Positions 6,846 through 15,539 of a stretch of 21,466 nt of DNA are shown here, piece by piece. Source of the DNA: CAZWKX01 sp964614095. Its GTDB lineage: Bacteria > Actinomycetota > Acidimicrobiia > Spongiisociales > UBA11373. The stretch lies in NCBI GenBank assembly GCA_964614095.1, contig CAZTJO010000034.1, positions 1-21,466 on the forward strand. Direction: 5' to 3'. The stretch's first letter is position 1. Every line of letters begins with the position of its first letter. The notes under the pieces are model-generated. The model did no database searches. It was given only the letters and a program-made list of their open reading frames with translations, and had not been told where the DNA came from. Both the position numbers and the translations under genes were made by a program.

Positions 6846-8888
6846 TTGGGCTCGAATGGTATTCGGAATGTCGTTCTCGTCGGACACAGCGGCAGCGGCA
6901 AGACGGCCGTGGCCGAGGCACTGTTGCATGCGGCCGGTGTCACCACACGCATGGGTCGCATAGAGGATGGCAACACCACAACTGATTTCGAGCCGGAGGA
7001 GATCTCCCGCGGCAACTCGGTGAGCCTGGCCATGGCGCCCTTCGATTGGAGGGGCCACCGGATCAACGTCATCGACACTCCCGGCTACTCCGATTTCCTT
7101 GGAGAGGTGCGCGCCGCATTACGCGCCGCCGACCTCGCCCTTTTTGTCGTGTCCGCGGTCGACGGTGTCGAGGTGCAGACCGAGGCAGTGTGGCGCATGG
7201 CCGAAGAAGAGGGCATCGCCCGTGCCTTCTTCGTCAACAAGCTTGATCGAGAACGTGCCTCCTATGCTCGCGCCCTCGCTCAGATCAAAGACCACTTCGG
7301 GACGGCGGTGGCCCCACTGCAAGTGCCCATCGGTGCCGAGCAGGATCTCTCGGGCGTGGCCAACCTGGTAGCCAACATCGCCTACACCTACGACGGCAGG
7401 CCTGCCGGGACCCAAGGAGGAATGCCGGAGTCCGTAGCCGGCGAGGTCAACGATCTGCGCACTGCACTCATCGAGGCCGCCGTCGAGACCGACGACGATC
7501 TGCTCGAGCAGTACCTGGACGGAGTCGAGCCCAGCGGCGACCGGCTTGTCGCCGCCATCCACGGCGGTCTGATCGCCGGCAGCGCCTTCCCGGTGCTGTG
7601 TGGATCGGCCACCAAACTCGTCGGCATCGACCGACTGGCCGAGTTCATCACCGAATACGGCCCCCGGCCCGAGGAACGGCCCGATCCGCCACTGACCGCC
7701 GGCGAGATCGCCGACAACGACACCGTTGTCTACGTGTTCAAAACCCAGTCGGATCCCTACGTGGGCCGCATCTCACTGTTCCGCGTGTTTCGCGGGAGTG
7801 TGAAGCTCGACGCCGAGCTGCACAACCCGGCCCGCCATGCCACAGGACGCATGCACAACCTGTTTGCCATGCGCGGCAAGGAGCATGAGGACGTCGCCGA
7901 GGTCCCCCGTGGTGGCATCGCCGCGGTGGCGAAGCTGGAATCGACGCTGGCCGGCGACACTCTGCGTTCCACCCGATCCAGCGCGGTTATCGAGCCGGTG
8001 TCAATGCCTCGACCGACCATGTCGTTCGCCGTCTTCCCCAAATCGCAGCAGGACGAAGAGAAGCTCTCTACCGCGTTGCAGCGGCTGGTGGAAGATGACC
8101 CGACGCTCACCGTTGAACGGCGCGCCGACACCAACCAGACCGTCGTCTCGGGCCTCGGCGACGCCCACCTAGAGGTGGCAATCGCCCGCCTGGCGGCACG
8201 TTTCGGGGTCGAGGTGGAGACCGCCCTGCCCAAGATCCCCTACCGGGAGACGATCAAGGGCCGCGCCGACGTCGAGGGCAAACACAAGAAGCAGTCGGGA
8301 GGCCGGGGCCAGTTCGGGGTGGCCTTGGTCAAGTTCGAGCCGATGCCCAGCGGCAGCGGCTACGAGTTTGCCGACGCGGTCAAGGGGGGAAACATCCCCC
8401 GGCAATACATCCCCGCCGTAGACAAGGGGATCCGTGAGGCGCTGCAGCGTGGCATCCTCGCCGGGTACCCGGTGGTCGACATCAAAGCCACCGTCTACGA
8501 CGGCAAACACCACTCCGTCGATTCCGATGAGCTCTCTTTTCGTATGGCCGGTATCCAGGCCGTCAGAACTGCCGCGCCCAAACTCGGGGCGGCGCTGCTG
8601 GAGCCAATCATGAAGATCACCGTACGGGTGCCGGAGGACCAGACCGGTGATGTGATCGGCGATCTGAACTCCAAACGAGGACGGGTTCTCGGCATGGACT
8701 CCGAGGGTGCCCTCCGAGTCATCACCGCCGAAGTCCCTCTCGCCGAAATACAGCGCTACAGCATCGACCTGCGTTCCATCACCAGCGGGCGCGGATTCTA
8801 CGAGATGGAGATGAGCCACTACGAAGAAGTGCCTCCCCAGGAGGCGCAGCGTGTCATAGCCGCCGCCGCAGCCGAGAAGGACGACTAG
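6846..8888 (+). CDS. fusA2: Elongation factor G-like protein EF-G2
   Basis: This 680-aa translational GTPase belongs to the actinobacterial EF-G2 (FusA2) group rather than the housekeeping EF-G. The nucleotide-binding motifs are GHSGSGKT (13-20), DTPGYSDF (77-84) and NKLDRE (131-136). Domains II to V follow. Domain IV shows GGRGQFGVALVKFEP and ends near GFYEMEMSHYEEVP. The switch I region reads SRGNSVSLAM instead of the RGITI type of canonical EF-G, as in other EF-G2 proteins. Mycobacterial EF-G2 has been reported to bind GTP without ribosome-stimulated hydrolysis, so the function remains uncertain. Translation starts at TTG, supported by a GAGGAGG site. The stop is nine bases before the citrate synthase gene, implying an operon. 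Confidence 0.92.
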   Translation: MGSNGIRNVVLVGHSGSGKTAVAEALLHAAGVTTRMGRIEDGNTTTDFEPEEISRGNSVSLAMAPFDWRGHRINVIDTPGYSDFLGEVRAALRAADLALFVVSAVDGVEVQTEAVWRMAEEEGIARAFFVNKLDRERASYARALAQIKDHFGTAVAPLQVPIGAEQDLSGVANLVANIAYTYDGRPAGTQGGMPESVAGEVNDLRTALIEAAVETDDDLLEQYLDGVEPSGDRLVAAIHGGLIAGSAFPVLCGSATKLVGIDRLAEFITEYGPRPEERPDPPLTAGEIADNDTVVYVFKTQSDPYVGRISLFRVFRGSVKLDAELHNPARHATGRMHNLFAMRGKEHEDVAEVPRGGIAAVAKLESTLAGDTLRSTRSSAVIEPVSMPRPTMSFAVFPKSQQDEEKLSTALQRLVEDDPTLTVERRADTNQTVVSGLGDAHLEVAIARLAARFGVEVETALPKIPYRETIKGRADVEGKHKKQSGGRGQFGVALVKFEPMPSGSGYEFADAVKGGNIPRQYIPAVDKGIREALQRGILAGYPVVDIKATVYDGKHHSVDSDELSFRMAGIQAVRTAAPKLGAALLEPIMKITVRVPEDQTGDVIGDLNSKRGRVLGMDSEGALRVITAEVPLAEIQRYSIDLRSITSGRGFYEMEMSHYEEVPPQEAQRVIAAAAAEKDD

Positions 8889-8897
8889 GGGGTCGAC

Positions 8898-10187
8898 ATG
8901 GCAGCCGAAAAGGTGACTATCAGGGACGGGGACACGGAACACAAGTTCGATGTGGTCGTCGGCAGCGAAGGAAACCGTGGCGTCGATCTGAGCGCCTTGC
9001 GAGGTCGAACCGGTCTGGTCGCGCTCGACTTGGGGTTCGCCAACACCGCAGCGTGCCGAAGCGGGGTCAGCTACATCGACGACACCGTCGGAGAGCTTCG
9101 CTATCGCGGCTACCCGATCAGTCAGCTTGCCGAGCGATCCAGTTTCTCTGAAGTCGCTTACCTGCTGTTCCACGGCGAGCTGCCCAGCCTCGCCGGACTC
9201 GAGGAGTTCCGGGAACGCATCACCAACCACACACTGATCGACGAGGACATGAAGCGTCTGCTCGAGGCACTTCCCCGGAACGCTCACCCCATGGGAGTGC
9301 TGTCATCGGCGATGCTGGCCATGTCGACCTTCTACCCCGAGCTGCACAAGGTCGAAGACCCCGAGGTGGTTGAGCTCTCAGCCATCTACCTGATGGCAAA
9401 GGTGCCCACCATCGCTGCCTTCGCCTTCAAGAGGTCAATGGGCCAGCCTTACGTTTATCCGAAGAACTCGCTCGACTACGCCGCTCGGTTCCTGCACATG
9501 ATGTTCGCCACTCCCACCGGGGACTACGAGATCGATCCGGTGGTGGCCAAGGCCCTCGACGTGCTTCTTGTCCTGCACGCCGATCACGGTCAGAACTGCT
9601 CCACCTCAACGGTGCGGCTGGTCGGCAGCGGCCGGGCCAACCTGTTCGCCTCGATCTCCGCCGGGATCAACGCCCTCTGGGGCCCGCTCCACGGAGGAGC
9701 CAACCAGCACGTTGTCGAGATGCTCGAAGAGATACTCCAAAGCGGCGGCGACTACATGAAATACATCAAGCGGGCCCAGGATCCCAAGGATCCGTTCCGA
9801 CTCTGGGGTTTCGGCCACCGGTTGTACAAAACCCACGATCCGCGGGCACGCATCCTCAAGGAGTTCGCCCACGACGTCATCGATCGCCTCGGCCAGGAGG
9901 ACCCGCTCCTCGAGATAGCTCTGGCGCTCGAGGAAACAGCTCTGACCGAGGATTACTTCATAGAACGCAACCTGTATCCGAACGTCGACTTCTACTCGGG
10001 CATCATGTTCCGTGCTCTCGGCTTCCCGCCCAGGATGTTCACCGTGCTGTTTGCCCTGGGACGTATGCCCGGCTGGATGGCGCAGTGGAGGGAACAGCTC
10101 ATCGACCCGACTACCCGCCTCTGGCGCCCGCGCCAGATCTACTCGGGTCCCAGGCGACGCGACTACCCGGCGGCACACGAGCGCTAG
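8898..10187 (+). CDS. gltA: Citrate synthase, long hexameric-type form
   Basis: It condenses oxaloacetate and acetyl-CoA to citrate, the entry step of the TCA cycle. The 429-aa length and the N-terminal beta-rich extension fit the GltA type rather than the short type I enzyme. Active-site residues are all visible: H230 in HADHGQNCST, H265 in GPLHGGANQ, H307 in GFGHRLYK and D364 in NVDFYSG. These align almost one-to-one with H229, H264, H305 and D362 of the E. coli enzyme. The ATG at 8898 follows an AGGGGG stretch that overlaps the EF-G2 stop codon, so the gene is probably cotranscribed with it. A methylcitrate synthase role is less likely given the length and motifs but cannot be excluded. 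Confidence 0.95.
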   Translation: MAAEKVTIRDGDTEHKFDVVVGSEGNRGVDLSALRGRTGLVALDLGFANTAACRSGVSYIDDTVGELRYRGYPISQLAERSSFSEVAYLLFHGELPSLAGLEEFRERITNHTLIDEDMKRLLEALPRNAHPMGVLSSAMLAMSTFYPELHKVEDPEVVELSAIYLMAKVPTIAAFAFKRSMGQPYVYPKNSLDYAARFLHMMFATPTGDYEIDPVVAKALDVLLVLHADHGQNCSTSTVRLVGSGRANLFASISAGINALWGPLHGGANQHVVEMLEEILQSGGDYMKYIKRAQDPKDPFRLWGFGHRLYKTHDPRARILKEFAHDVIDRLGQEDPLLEIALALEETALTEDYFIERNLYPNVDFYSGIMFRALGFPPRMFTVLFALGRMPGWMAQWREQLIDPTTRLWRPRQIYSGPRRRDYPAAHER

Positions 10188-10197
10188 AGGCCCGCCG

Positions 10198-10203
10198 TAT
10201 CAT
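10198..10203 (+). promoter_or_regulatory. Candidate -10 element (TATCAT) for a leaderless transcript
   Basis: TATCAT fits TANNNT and ends seven bases before the ATG of the following gene, which has no Shine-Dalgarno sequence. That spacing would place the transcript start at the initiator codon. The element lies in the 23-base gap after the citrate synthase stop, so the gene could be transcribed both from the operon and on its own. This is inferred from sequence only. Confidence 0.35.
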
Positions 10204-10210
10204 CGGCGCT

Positions 10211-10810
10211 ATGGATCGGATCTACGTTTCCGAACGCGACGACCCCGACTGGCCGGACCCGGTTGTCGACCTCCTTGCCGACGGCCGCTACGTGGGCATG
10301 GCCTACACCCGCGACGATCGCCTCCACGTCGAGTTTCTCCCCAGCCCCGAGCCGTGTGCCTTCGACCTCACCGAACTGCAGCGTGCCCTCGATGTGGCCG
10401 CGGCCATCCTGAGCGGCGGCTACGAGAACCTCGAGGCCCCGGCCCAGGAAGGCGGATCGAGCGGCATCGATGCCCTCGCCGCCGAATTCGACCCATTGGC
10501 CCTACGCCGGGGACCGGAGGACGAGGGCTTCTACCCCACGGACGTGGCGGCGCAGATAGTCCGCCGTTGCGGTGATCTCGGCCTGGCCGTGATCTCGCTG
10601 GAAGGTGTCGCCGTACACTCCGCCATGGTCGATCCGGTCGCCGGCTGCTCCTCGGACATCGGTGACGCCTACCGGGGCGAGCCCTGGGCCGCCTTCCTGG
10701 CCGGATGCAACACCAAAGCAAGTGCGCTTCTGGAACGCTGGCCCCACCGCTCCAGCTTCGCCGTCGCCTTTGAGGTCGAAGACGACGCCGGCGAGCAGTA
10801 CGTGCTCTGA
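10211..10810 (+). CDS. Conserved-looking hypothetical protein, 199 aa
   Basis: I do not recognise this protein. It is acidic and soluble, with no signal peptide or membrane segment. Two halves are apparent. Residues 1-75 are a compact region containing DGRYVGMAYTRDDRLHVEFLP followed by a helix. After a Gly/Ser-rich linker at about 76-88, residues 105-199 contain FYPTDVAAQIVRRCGDLGLAV, GCSSDIGDAYRGEPWAAFLAG and a closing strand-rich tail. Cysteines at 49, 120, 146 and 166 are not arranged as a zinc site. I chose the ATG at 10211; an open frame reaching back to 10085 overlaps citrate synthase and lacks support. It follows gltA by 23 bases and ends 13 bases from the convergent RND gene. Typical codon use supports it being a real gene. 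Confidence 0.72.
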   Translation: MDRIYVSERDDPDWPDPVVDLLADGRYVGMAYTRDDRLHVEFLPSPEPCAFDLTELQRALDVAAAILSGGYENLEAPAQEGGSSGIDALAAEFDPLALRRGPEDEGFYPTDVAAQIVRRCGDLGLAVISLEGVAVHSAMVDPVAGCSSDIGDAYRGEPWAAFLAGCNTKASALLERWPHRSSFAVAFEVEDDAGEQYVL

Positions 10811-10823
10811 ACCCGGTCCGTCG

Positions 10824-13397
10824 TCAGTCGACGGCCAGCGACTCCTCCACGGCTCGGGCATCGACGGCCTCCTCGCCGCGGCGCCGGTGCCATCGATCCC
10901 ACAGTACGAGCATGCTGGGCAGAACCAGCACGGCGGCCACCAGAGCAAAGCCGATGGCGTAGGTCACCACCTGCCCGAACTGCTGGAAGGGACCCAACGA
11001 CGAGGTGACGAGGATGCCGAACCCGGCCACGGTGGTGAACCCCGATCCGGCCAAAGCTCCCCCCGTATGGGTCATCGTGTGGCGAATAGCTTCCTCGGGG
11101 CTGTCGCAGCGGATCCGGTCCTCCTGGTAGCGGTGGGTGATGTGGATCGAGTAGGGCACTCCGATGCCGATGGCGATGGAGGCAATCATCCCAGTCACCG
11201 GGTTGAACGAGATACCCGAGACCGTCATCATCCCGAACACCCAAAGCACTACCAGGCCCACAGGAAGGATCGTGATGACCCCGAGGAAGGGCCGTCGCGA
11301 TTCAACAAAGAACGTCACCATCAGCAGCGCCATCGCCGCGGCGATGGTCAAGACGATGGATAGGGCCTGGGAGGCCCGCAGCGCCTCCACCACCCCCCTG
11401 GTGACGATGTAGTCGCTCGTCGCCACCGCGCTGACGCCGGCGATCGAATCGAAAGAGGCGAAGTCCGCGGCCAGATTGTCGCGCAGCTCCATAGCGCGCT
11501 GTTCGCCGGCCTCGGTGCCAATGCTCACGGCGATGTACCGATATGCGCCTTCCTCGGAGACGAGCACCCGGTTCATGGCGTCCGGAGCTGCCTCCTCGGC
11601 GGCGGCATAGAGGGCGGCCACATTGGTTCCCGGGGCCACGGTGAGATCGGCCTCCAGACCGAGGCCGGCCGCCTGCTCGGCAAAAGCGGCGTCGTATAAG
11701 GCGGGATCTCCTCCGGCCTCGGGAGGAATAACGAGGTCATAGATCACCTTGAGGGGCGAATCGGCCAAAGCCCGCTCGCCCAGGATGACCACATCCGGGG
11801 TGTTGTTGATGTCGTTGGTTGCCATCCAGAGAGCGTTGTATGCGGCGACGGTGGCCACATCGCCGTCGATGAGCACCCTGGTGACCTCGCCGAAACCTCC
11901 GCCAAACTCGTCGGTGAGATCCTCAAAGGTCGACAGCAGCGGCGAGCCCTTGGGCACAAAATCGGTGAAGGAGAACGTGGTGTCGAGCCGGGTGAAACCC
12001 CAGGCCCCCAGGCCGCCGGCAACCAAGGCAATGGACAGCATGAGGGCAGGCACCCGCTCGGCAAACACGGACGCCGCCCCCATGAGCCGGGGAAGCGCCC
12101 GCTCGCTGGAATGGCCCATGGCCTCGACGGGAAGCCGGCCGGCCCGTTCGGCGCGGCGGTCGAGAAGGATGCGTATCGCCGGGACAAAGGTGAGCATGAG
12201 CAAAAACGCCGAGCCGATGCCCACTGTGGCCAGCACGCCAAAGTCGGCAATGGCCCCGATGGGACTGACCAGGTTGGTCAGGAAGCCCACCGCGGTCGTC
12301 ACCGTGGCCAGCACCAGAGCGACGCCGACGGTACGGGTCGCCTTTGTCGCCGAGTTGACGACGTCGCTCCCGGCGCCGATCTCCTCCCGATAGCGCGCAG
12401 TCAGGTGGATGGCATAGTCCACCCCAAGGCCAATCAACAGGATGGGGATCATCTGGAGCATCTCGTTGGAGGGCCCGATAAATCCCAGGTAGCCCGGGCC
12501 CAGCAGCACCCCGATGCCGTTCATCCAGATGATCGAGAGCACGATGACCCCAAGTGCCATGGCCACGTCAGCCGAGGCCCGCCGCAGCGCTGCCCATCGC
12601 GACAGCCGTCCCTTGGGGTGGATCCAGAAGACGTAGCCCAGGATGGCGAGGATGACGAGGAAGGCGGTGGCGAAGAGACGCCCGATCTCGCTCTGGAACG
12701 CCTCGGTGTCGGAGAAGAGCAGCGTGAACGAGAACGGCTCCACCGAGACATCACCGTTGGAGACGGCCCGCACCGCGTCGGCCAGGTCCAACTCGACATC
12801 GGAGAGCTGATCGAAGACGTCTCCGTCGGCCTCGTCCAGCACGTTCGTGTTGAGGTAGACGACGATGAGCCCGGTGGGCACCCGCGGCTCGGACAAGTCG
12901 GAGCGGCTGGAGACGAGGAACTCCAGAGCAGATGAGGACGGCAGCTCAGCCATGGATTCGACGAACCCCTGCTTCACCTGTTCATCGGTGGCCGACAGCG
13001 GCGCAATGCCGTTCTCGGCCAGCCAGATGATCGTCGGGTCAAGGAACCCGATGACGTCTCCGCCGGGCCGATCGCCGTACATCTCGGCGGCTCGGCTGCT
13101 GTCGATGGCATAGATCGTCTCCAGGTACACCCGGATCCCCTCAGCGCTGATGAGATCCCCGGACTCCGCCGAAACCAACACCTGAACCGATTCCTCGGAC
13201 GTCGATTCGAATACCTCGGTCACCTTCTGGTAGGCGGCAAACTCCGCCGAATCGGGAGAAAAGCCCTGGCTGCCGGTGGCCCGCTCCTGCTGCGGGATGA
13301 AGAAGACGAAGACGGCGGTGAGAACAAGTGACCCGATGAGCACGGCAAGCGGAGCGCGCCGCACCATCGAGGAGAGCAGGTAGATGAAATGTTTCAC
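10824..13397 (-). CDS. RND superfamily exporter, MMPL/HAE3 type
   Basis: This 857-aa inner-membrane transporter has the duplicated RND plan. TM1 is near residues 14-35, a large extracytoplasmic loop spans about 36-238, and a helix cluster with a sterol-sensing/MMPL-like core covers about 240-412. The second half repeats the pattern: TM7 near 450-466, a loop to about 670 and a helix cluster to about 833. The TM4-type motif is GLGVDYAIHLTARYREE, with D327-Y328. The matching TM10 motif reads GIGVPYSIHITHRYQED, with Pro748 where an Asp would complete the pair. Likely substrates are lipids or other amphiphiles, powered by protons. I chose the GTG at 13397 because GAGGG lies five bases upstream. 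A longer frame to 13490 runs into thrS. It follows thrS by 74 bases. Confidence 0.87.
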   Translation of the reverse strand: MKHFIYLLSSMVRRAPLAVLIGSLVLTAVFVFFIPQQERATGSQGFSPDSAEFAAYQKVTEVFESTSEESVQVLVSAESGDLISAEGIRVYLETIYAIDSSRAAEMYGDRPGGDVIGFLDPTIIWLAENGIAPLSATDEQVKQGFVESMAELPSSSALEFLVSSRSDLSEPRVPTGLIVVYLNTNVLDEADGDVFDQLSDVELDLADAVRAVSNGDVSVEPFSFTLLFSDTEAFQSEIGRLFATAFLVILAILGYVFWIHPKGRLSRWAALRRASADVAMALGVIVLSIIWMNGIGVLLGPGYLGFIGPSNEMLQMIPILLIGLGVDYAIHLTARYREEIGAGSDVVNSATKATRTVGVALVLATVTTAVGFLTNLVSPIGAIADFGVLATVGIGSAFLLMLTFVPAIRILLDRRAERAGRLPVEAMGHSSERALPRLMGAASVFAERVPALMLSIALVAGGLGAWGFTRLDTTFSFTDFVPKGSPLLSTFEDLTDEFGGGFGEVTRVLIDGDVATVAAYNALWMATNDINNTPDVVILGERALADSPLKVIYDLVIPPEAGGDPALYDAAFAEQAAGLGLEADLTVAPGTNVAALYAAAEEAAPDAMNRVLVSEEGAYRYIAVSIGTEAGEQRAMELRDNLAADFASFDSIAGVSAVATSDYIVTRGVVEALRASQALSIVLTIAAAMALLMVTFFVESRRPFLGVITILPVGLVVLWVFGMMTVSGISFNPVTGMIASIAIGIGVPYSIHITHRYQEDRIRCDSPEEAIRHTMTHTGGALAGSGFTTVAGFGILVTSSLGPFQQFGQVVTYAIGFALVAAVLVLPSMLVLWDRWHRRRGEEAVDARAVEESLAVD

Positions 13398-13471
13398 AGG
13401 TCCCTCTGCAGATCCGGTACGGCTTGGAGCGCGATCGGCAAGGCTACCCGGCTGGCGCCACTGCTCAAGTA

Positions 13472-15400
13472 TCAGCGGGGTGGCCGGCAATACTCGACGA
13501 GCCGGCGAGCCGCCTCGTCGAGCGCAACACCACGTTCCTCCTCGGCGCCGCGCAGTCGCAGCCCCACCGTGCCGGATTCGACATCACTGTCGCCGACGAC
13601 GATGACCGCCGGGTGTTTGTCGGTGATGGCCTTGCGGATCTTTTCGCCGACGGTGTCATCGGCGGCATCCACCTCGATCCGAAGCCCCTTGTCACCCAGT
13701 GCCCCGGCAACCTTCTCGGCGTACTCGTGGTGCCGGTCGGCCACGGGAACGATGGTGGCCTGCACCGGCGAAAGCCAGCCCGGCAAAGCCCCGGCACAGT
13801 GTTCCAGCAAAACGCCAAAAAAGCGCTCCACTGCGCCGAACAGGGCGCGGTGGATCATCACCGGACGTTCACGAGTGTTGTCAGCAGTGGCGTAGGTGAT
13901 GTCGAAGTTGTCGGGCTGGGCAAAATCCACCTGGAGTGTGGTCAACTGCCAGCGCCGCCCGATGGCATCCCGCACGTGCAGATCGATTTTCGGCCCGTAG
14001 AAGGCGCCTTCGCCCTCGGCCACCCTAAATGGAAGACCGCTGCCCTCCAGCACCCGGCGCAGCGCCTCGGTGGCCCGATCCCATGCCTCAGGCTTCCCAA
14101 CGTACTTCTCGGGCCGGGTGGAGAGATCGGCCTCGAACTCGTCGAACCCGAAGTCGCGCAGCACCATGAGCGAGAAATCGACCAGCCCCTGCAGCTCTTC
14201 CTCAAGCTGGCTCTCCATGCAGAAGATGTGGCTGTCGTCCTGAGTGAAGCCCCGTGCCCGCAGCAGGCCGTGTACCACACCGGATCGTTCGTAGCGGTAG
14301 ACCGTCCCCAGCTCGAACAAACGCAGCGGCAGCTCCCGATAGGAGCGGGACCTGGTGCCGAAGATGATGATGTGGAAAGGGCAGTTCATCGGCTTGAGCA
14401 CGTACTCGTCGCCTTCGTCGACCTGGAGGGTCGGGTACATGGTCTCGGCGTAGAAATCGAGGTGGCCGGATTTTCGCCAGAGCTCCGCCTTGGCGATATG
14501 CGGTGAGGCCACGATCTTGTATCCGTGGCTCAGGTGGGTGCGGCGGCTGTAATCCTCCATGATGCTGCGCACGAGGGCTCCCTTGGGGTGCCACACCGCC
14601 AACCCGCTCCCCAGCTCGTGAGGGAATGAGAACAGATCGAGCTCGACTCCCAGCTTCCGGTGATCGCGGCGCCGTGCTTCCTCGAGGCGATTGAGATAGG
14701 CATCGAGCGCCTCACGGCTCTCCCAGGCGGTGCCGTAGATGCGCTGCAGCTGGGGGCGGGTCTCATCGCCCCGCCAATAAGCCCCAGCGCTGCGCAGCAG
14801 CTTCACCGCCGGCAATCGGCCCGTCGACGGCAGGTGTGGCCCCCGGCACAGGTCGATGAATTCACGGTTGCGGTAGACGGTCACCTCTTGGCCAGCGCCG
14901 AGTTCGGATTCGTCCACCAAGGCGATGATCTCCTGTTTGAAGGGCTGATCGCCGAACAGCTCGAGCGCCTTTTGCTTGGAAACCGCCTCCCGTTCAAATG
15001 GCTGGTCTTCGGCGATGATCTCGGTCATACGCGCCTCGATTTGCTCGAGGTCCTCGGGGGTGAAGGCCTCCGCCACCTGAAAGTCGTAGTAGAAGCCGTC
15101 CTCGATGGGCGGACCGATGGCGAACTTCGCCCCCTTGAAGAGGTCGAGCACCGCCTGGGCCATGACGTGCGCTGCCGAATGGCGCAGGATGTGGCGCCCC
15201 TCGTCGCTGGCACCGGTGATCACTTCGAAGTCTGCGTCGTCGTCCAACACCGTGCCAAGATCGCGCAGAACCCCGCCCACTTTGACGGCGACGGCGGCGC
15301 CGGCGAGACGCTTGCCGATGGCGCGGGCGGCGTCAAGCCCCGTGGCGCCCTTGTCCACGCTGAGCGTCGAGCCATCGGGCAGTGTCAATGTCATCGCCAT
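13472..15400 (-). CDS. thrS: Threonyl-tRNA synthetase
   Basis: It charges tRNA(Thr) with threonine. All four modules are present in 642 aa. A TGS domain covers residues 1-62. The editing domain has H74 and H78 (HSAAH) and C185 and H189 (CRGPH). The class II catalytic core has the zinc-binding Cys of MNCPFH, the His of DDSHIFC and the His of VMIHRALFGAVERF. The C-terminal anticodon-binding domain includes PVQATIVPVADRHHEYA. The editing and zinc residues match the bacterial consensus, so the enzyme should be active and able to proofread serine. The ATG at 15400 has GGAG six bases upstream; a second ATG at 15394 is possible. It is divergent from a small zinc-ribbon gene, and the RND exporter follows it. 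Confidence 0.97.
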   Translation of the reverse strand: MAMTLTLPDGSTLSVDKGATGLDAARAIGKRLAGAAVAVKVGGVLRDLGTVLDDDADFEVITGASDEGRHILRHSAAHVMAQAVLDLFKGAKFAIGPPIEDGFYYDFQVAEAFTPEDLEQIEARMTEIIAEDQPFEREAVSKQKALELFGDQPFKQEIIALVDESELGAGQEVTVYRNREFIDLCRGPHLPSTGRLPAVKLLRSAGAYWRGDETRPQLQRIYGTAWESREALDAYLNRLEEARRRDHRKLGVELDLFSFPHELGSGLAVWHPKGALVRSIMEDYSRRTHLSHGYKIVASPHIAKAELWRKSGHLDFYAETMYPTLQVDEGDEYVLKPMNCPFHIIIFGTRSRSYRELPLRLFELGTVYRYERSGVVHGLLRARGFTQDDSHIFCMESQLEEELQGLVDFSLMVLRDFGFDEFEADLSTRPEKYVGKPEAWDRATEALRRVLEGSGLPFRVAEGEGAFYGPKIDLHVRDAIGRRWQLTTLQVDFAQPDNFDITYATADNTRERPVMIHRALFGAVERFFGVLLEHCAGALPGWLSPVQATIVPVADRHHEYAEKVAGALGDKGLRIEVDAADDTVGEKIRKAITDKHPAVIVVGDSDVESGTVGLRLRGAEEERGVALDEAARRLVEYCRPPR

Positions 15401-15539
15401 GGGTGACTCCGTGATCGGCCCGCCGTAGCGTAATCAGCCGACGCGACTGGAATGCACAACCCCGGTCCCGGCGCGAAATACCTCACCGGCGGGCCCCGGT
15501 GGCCTAGCCTGCCCCGTTGCGGACGTTCAAGGAGCAGTG
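15401..15539. promoter_or_regulatory. Divergent promoter region between thrS and the zinc-ribbon gene
   Basis: On the minus strand, TACGCT at 15432-15427 fits TANNNT and would give thrS a leader of about 20 bases containing GGAG. On the plus strand, TAGCCT at 15505-15510 could serve the zinc-ribbon gene, whose AAGGAG lies at 15529-15534. An inverted repeat CACCGG-N6-CCGGTG spans 15484-15501 and could be an operator or chance. I see no T-box leader, although T-boxes control thrS in many Firmicutes. No -35 is clear for either direction. Confidence 0.4.

Noticed and set aside
8169..9287. A 372-codon minus-strand open frame opposite the EF-G2 end and the citrate synthase start.
   Set aside because: It crosses the junction of two well-supported plus-strand genes and has no recognisable domain.
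13398..13490. A longer start for the RND exporter that overlaps thrS.
   Set aside because: The added residues do not resemble a transporter N-terminus, and the GTG at 13397 has GAGGG at the right distance, directly before the first helix.
15401..15539. Possible T-box leader upstream of thrS.
   Set aside because: The gap is only 139 bases, has no T-box consensus or terminator/antiterminator pair, and the likely transcript start leaves a leader of about 20 bases.
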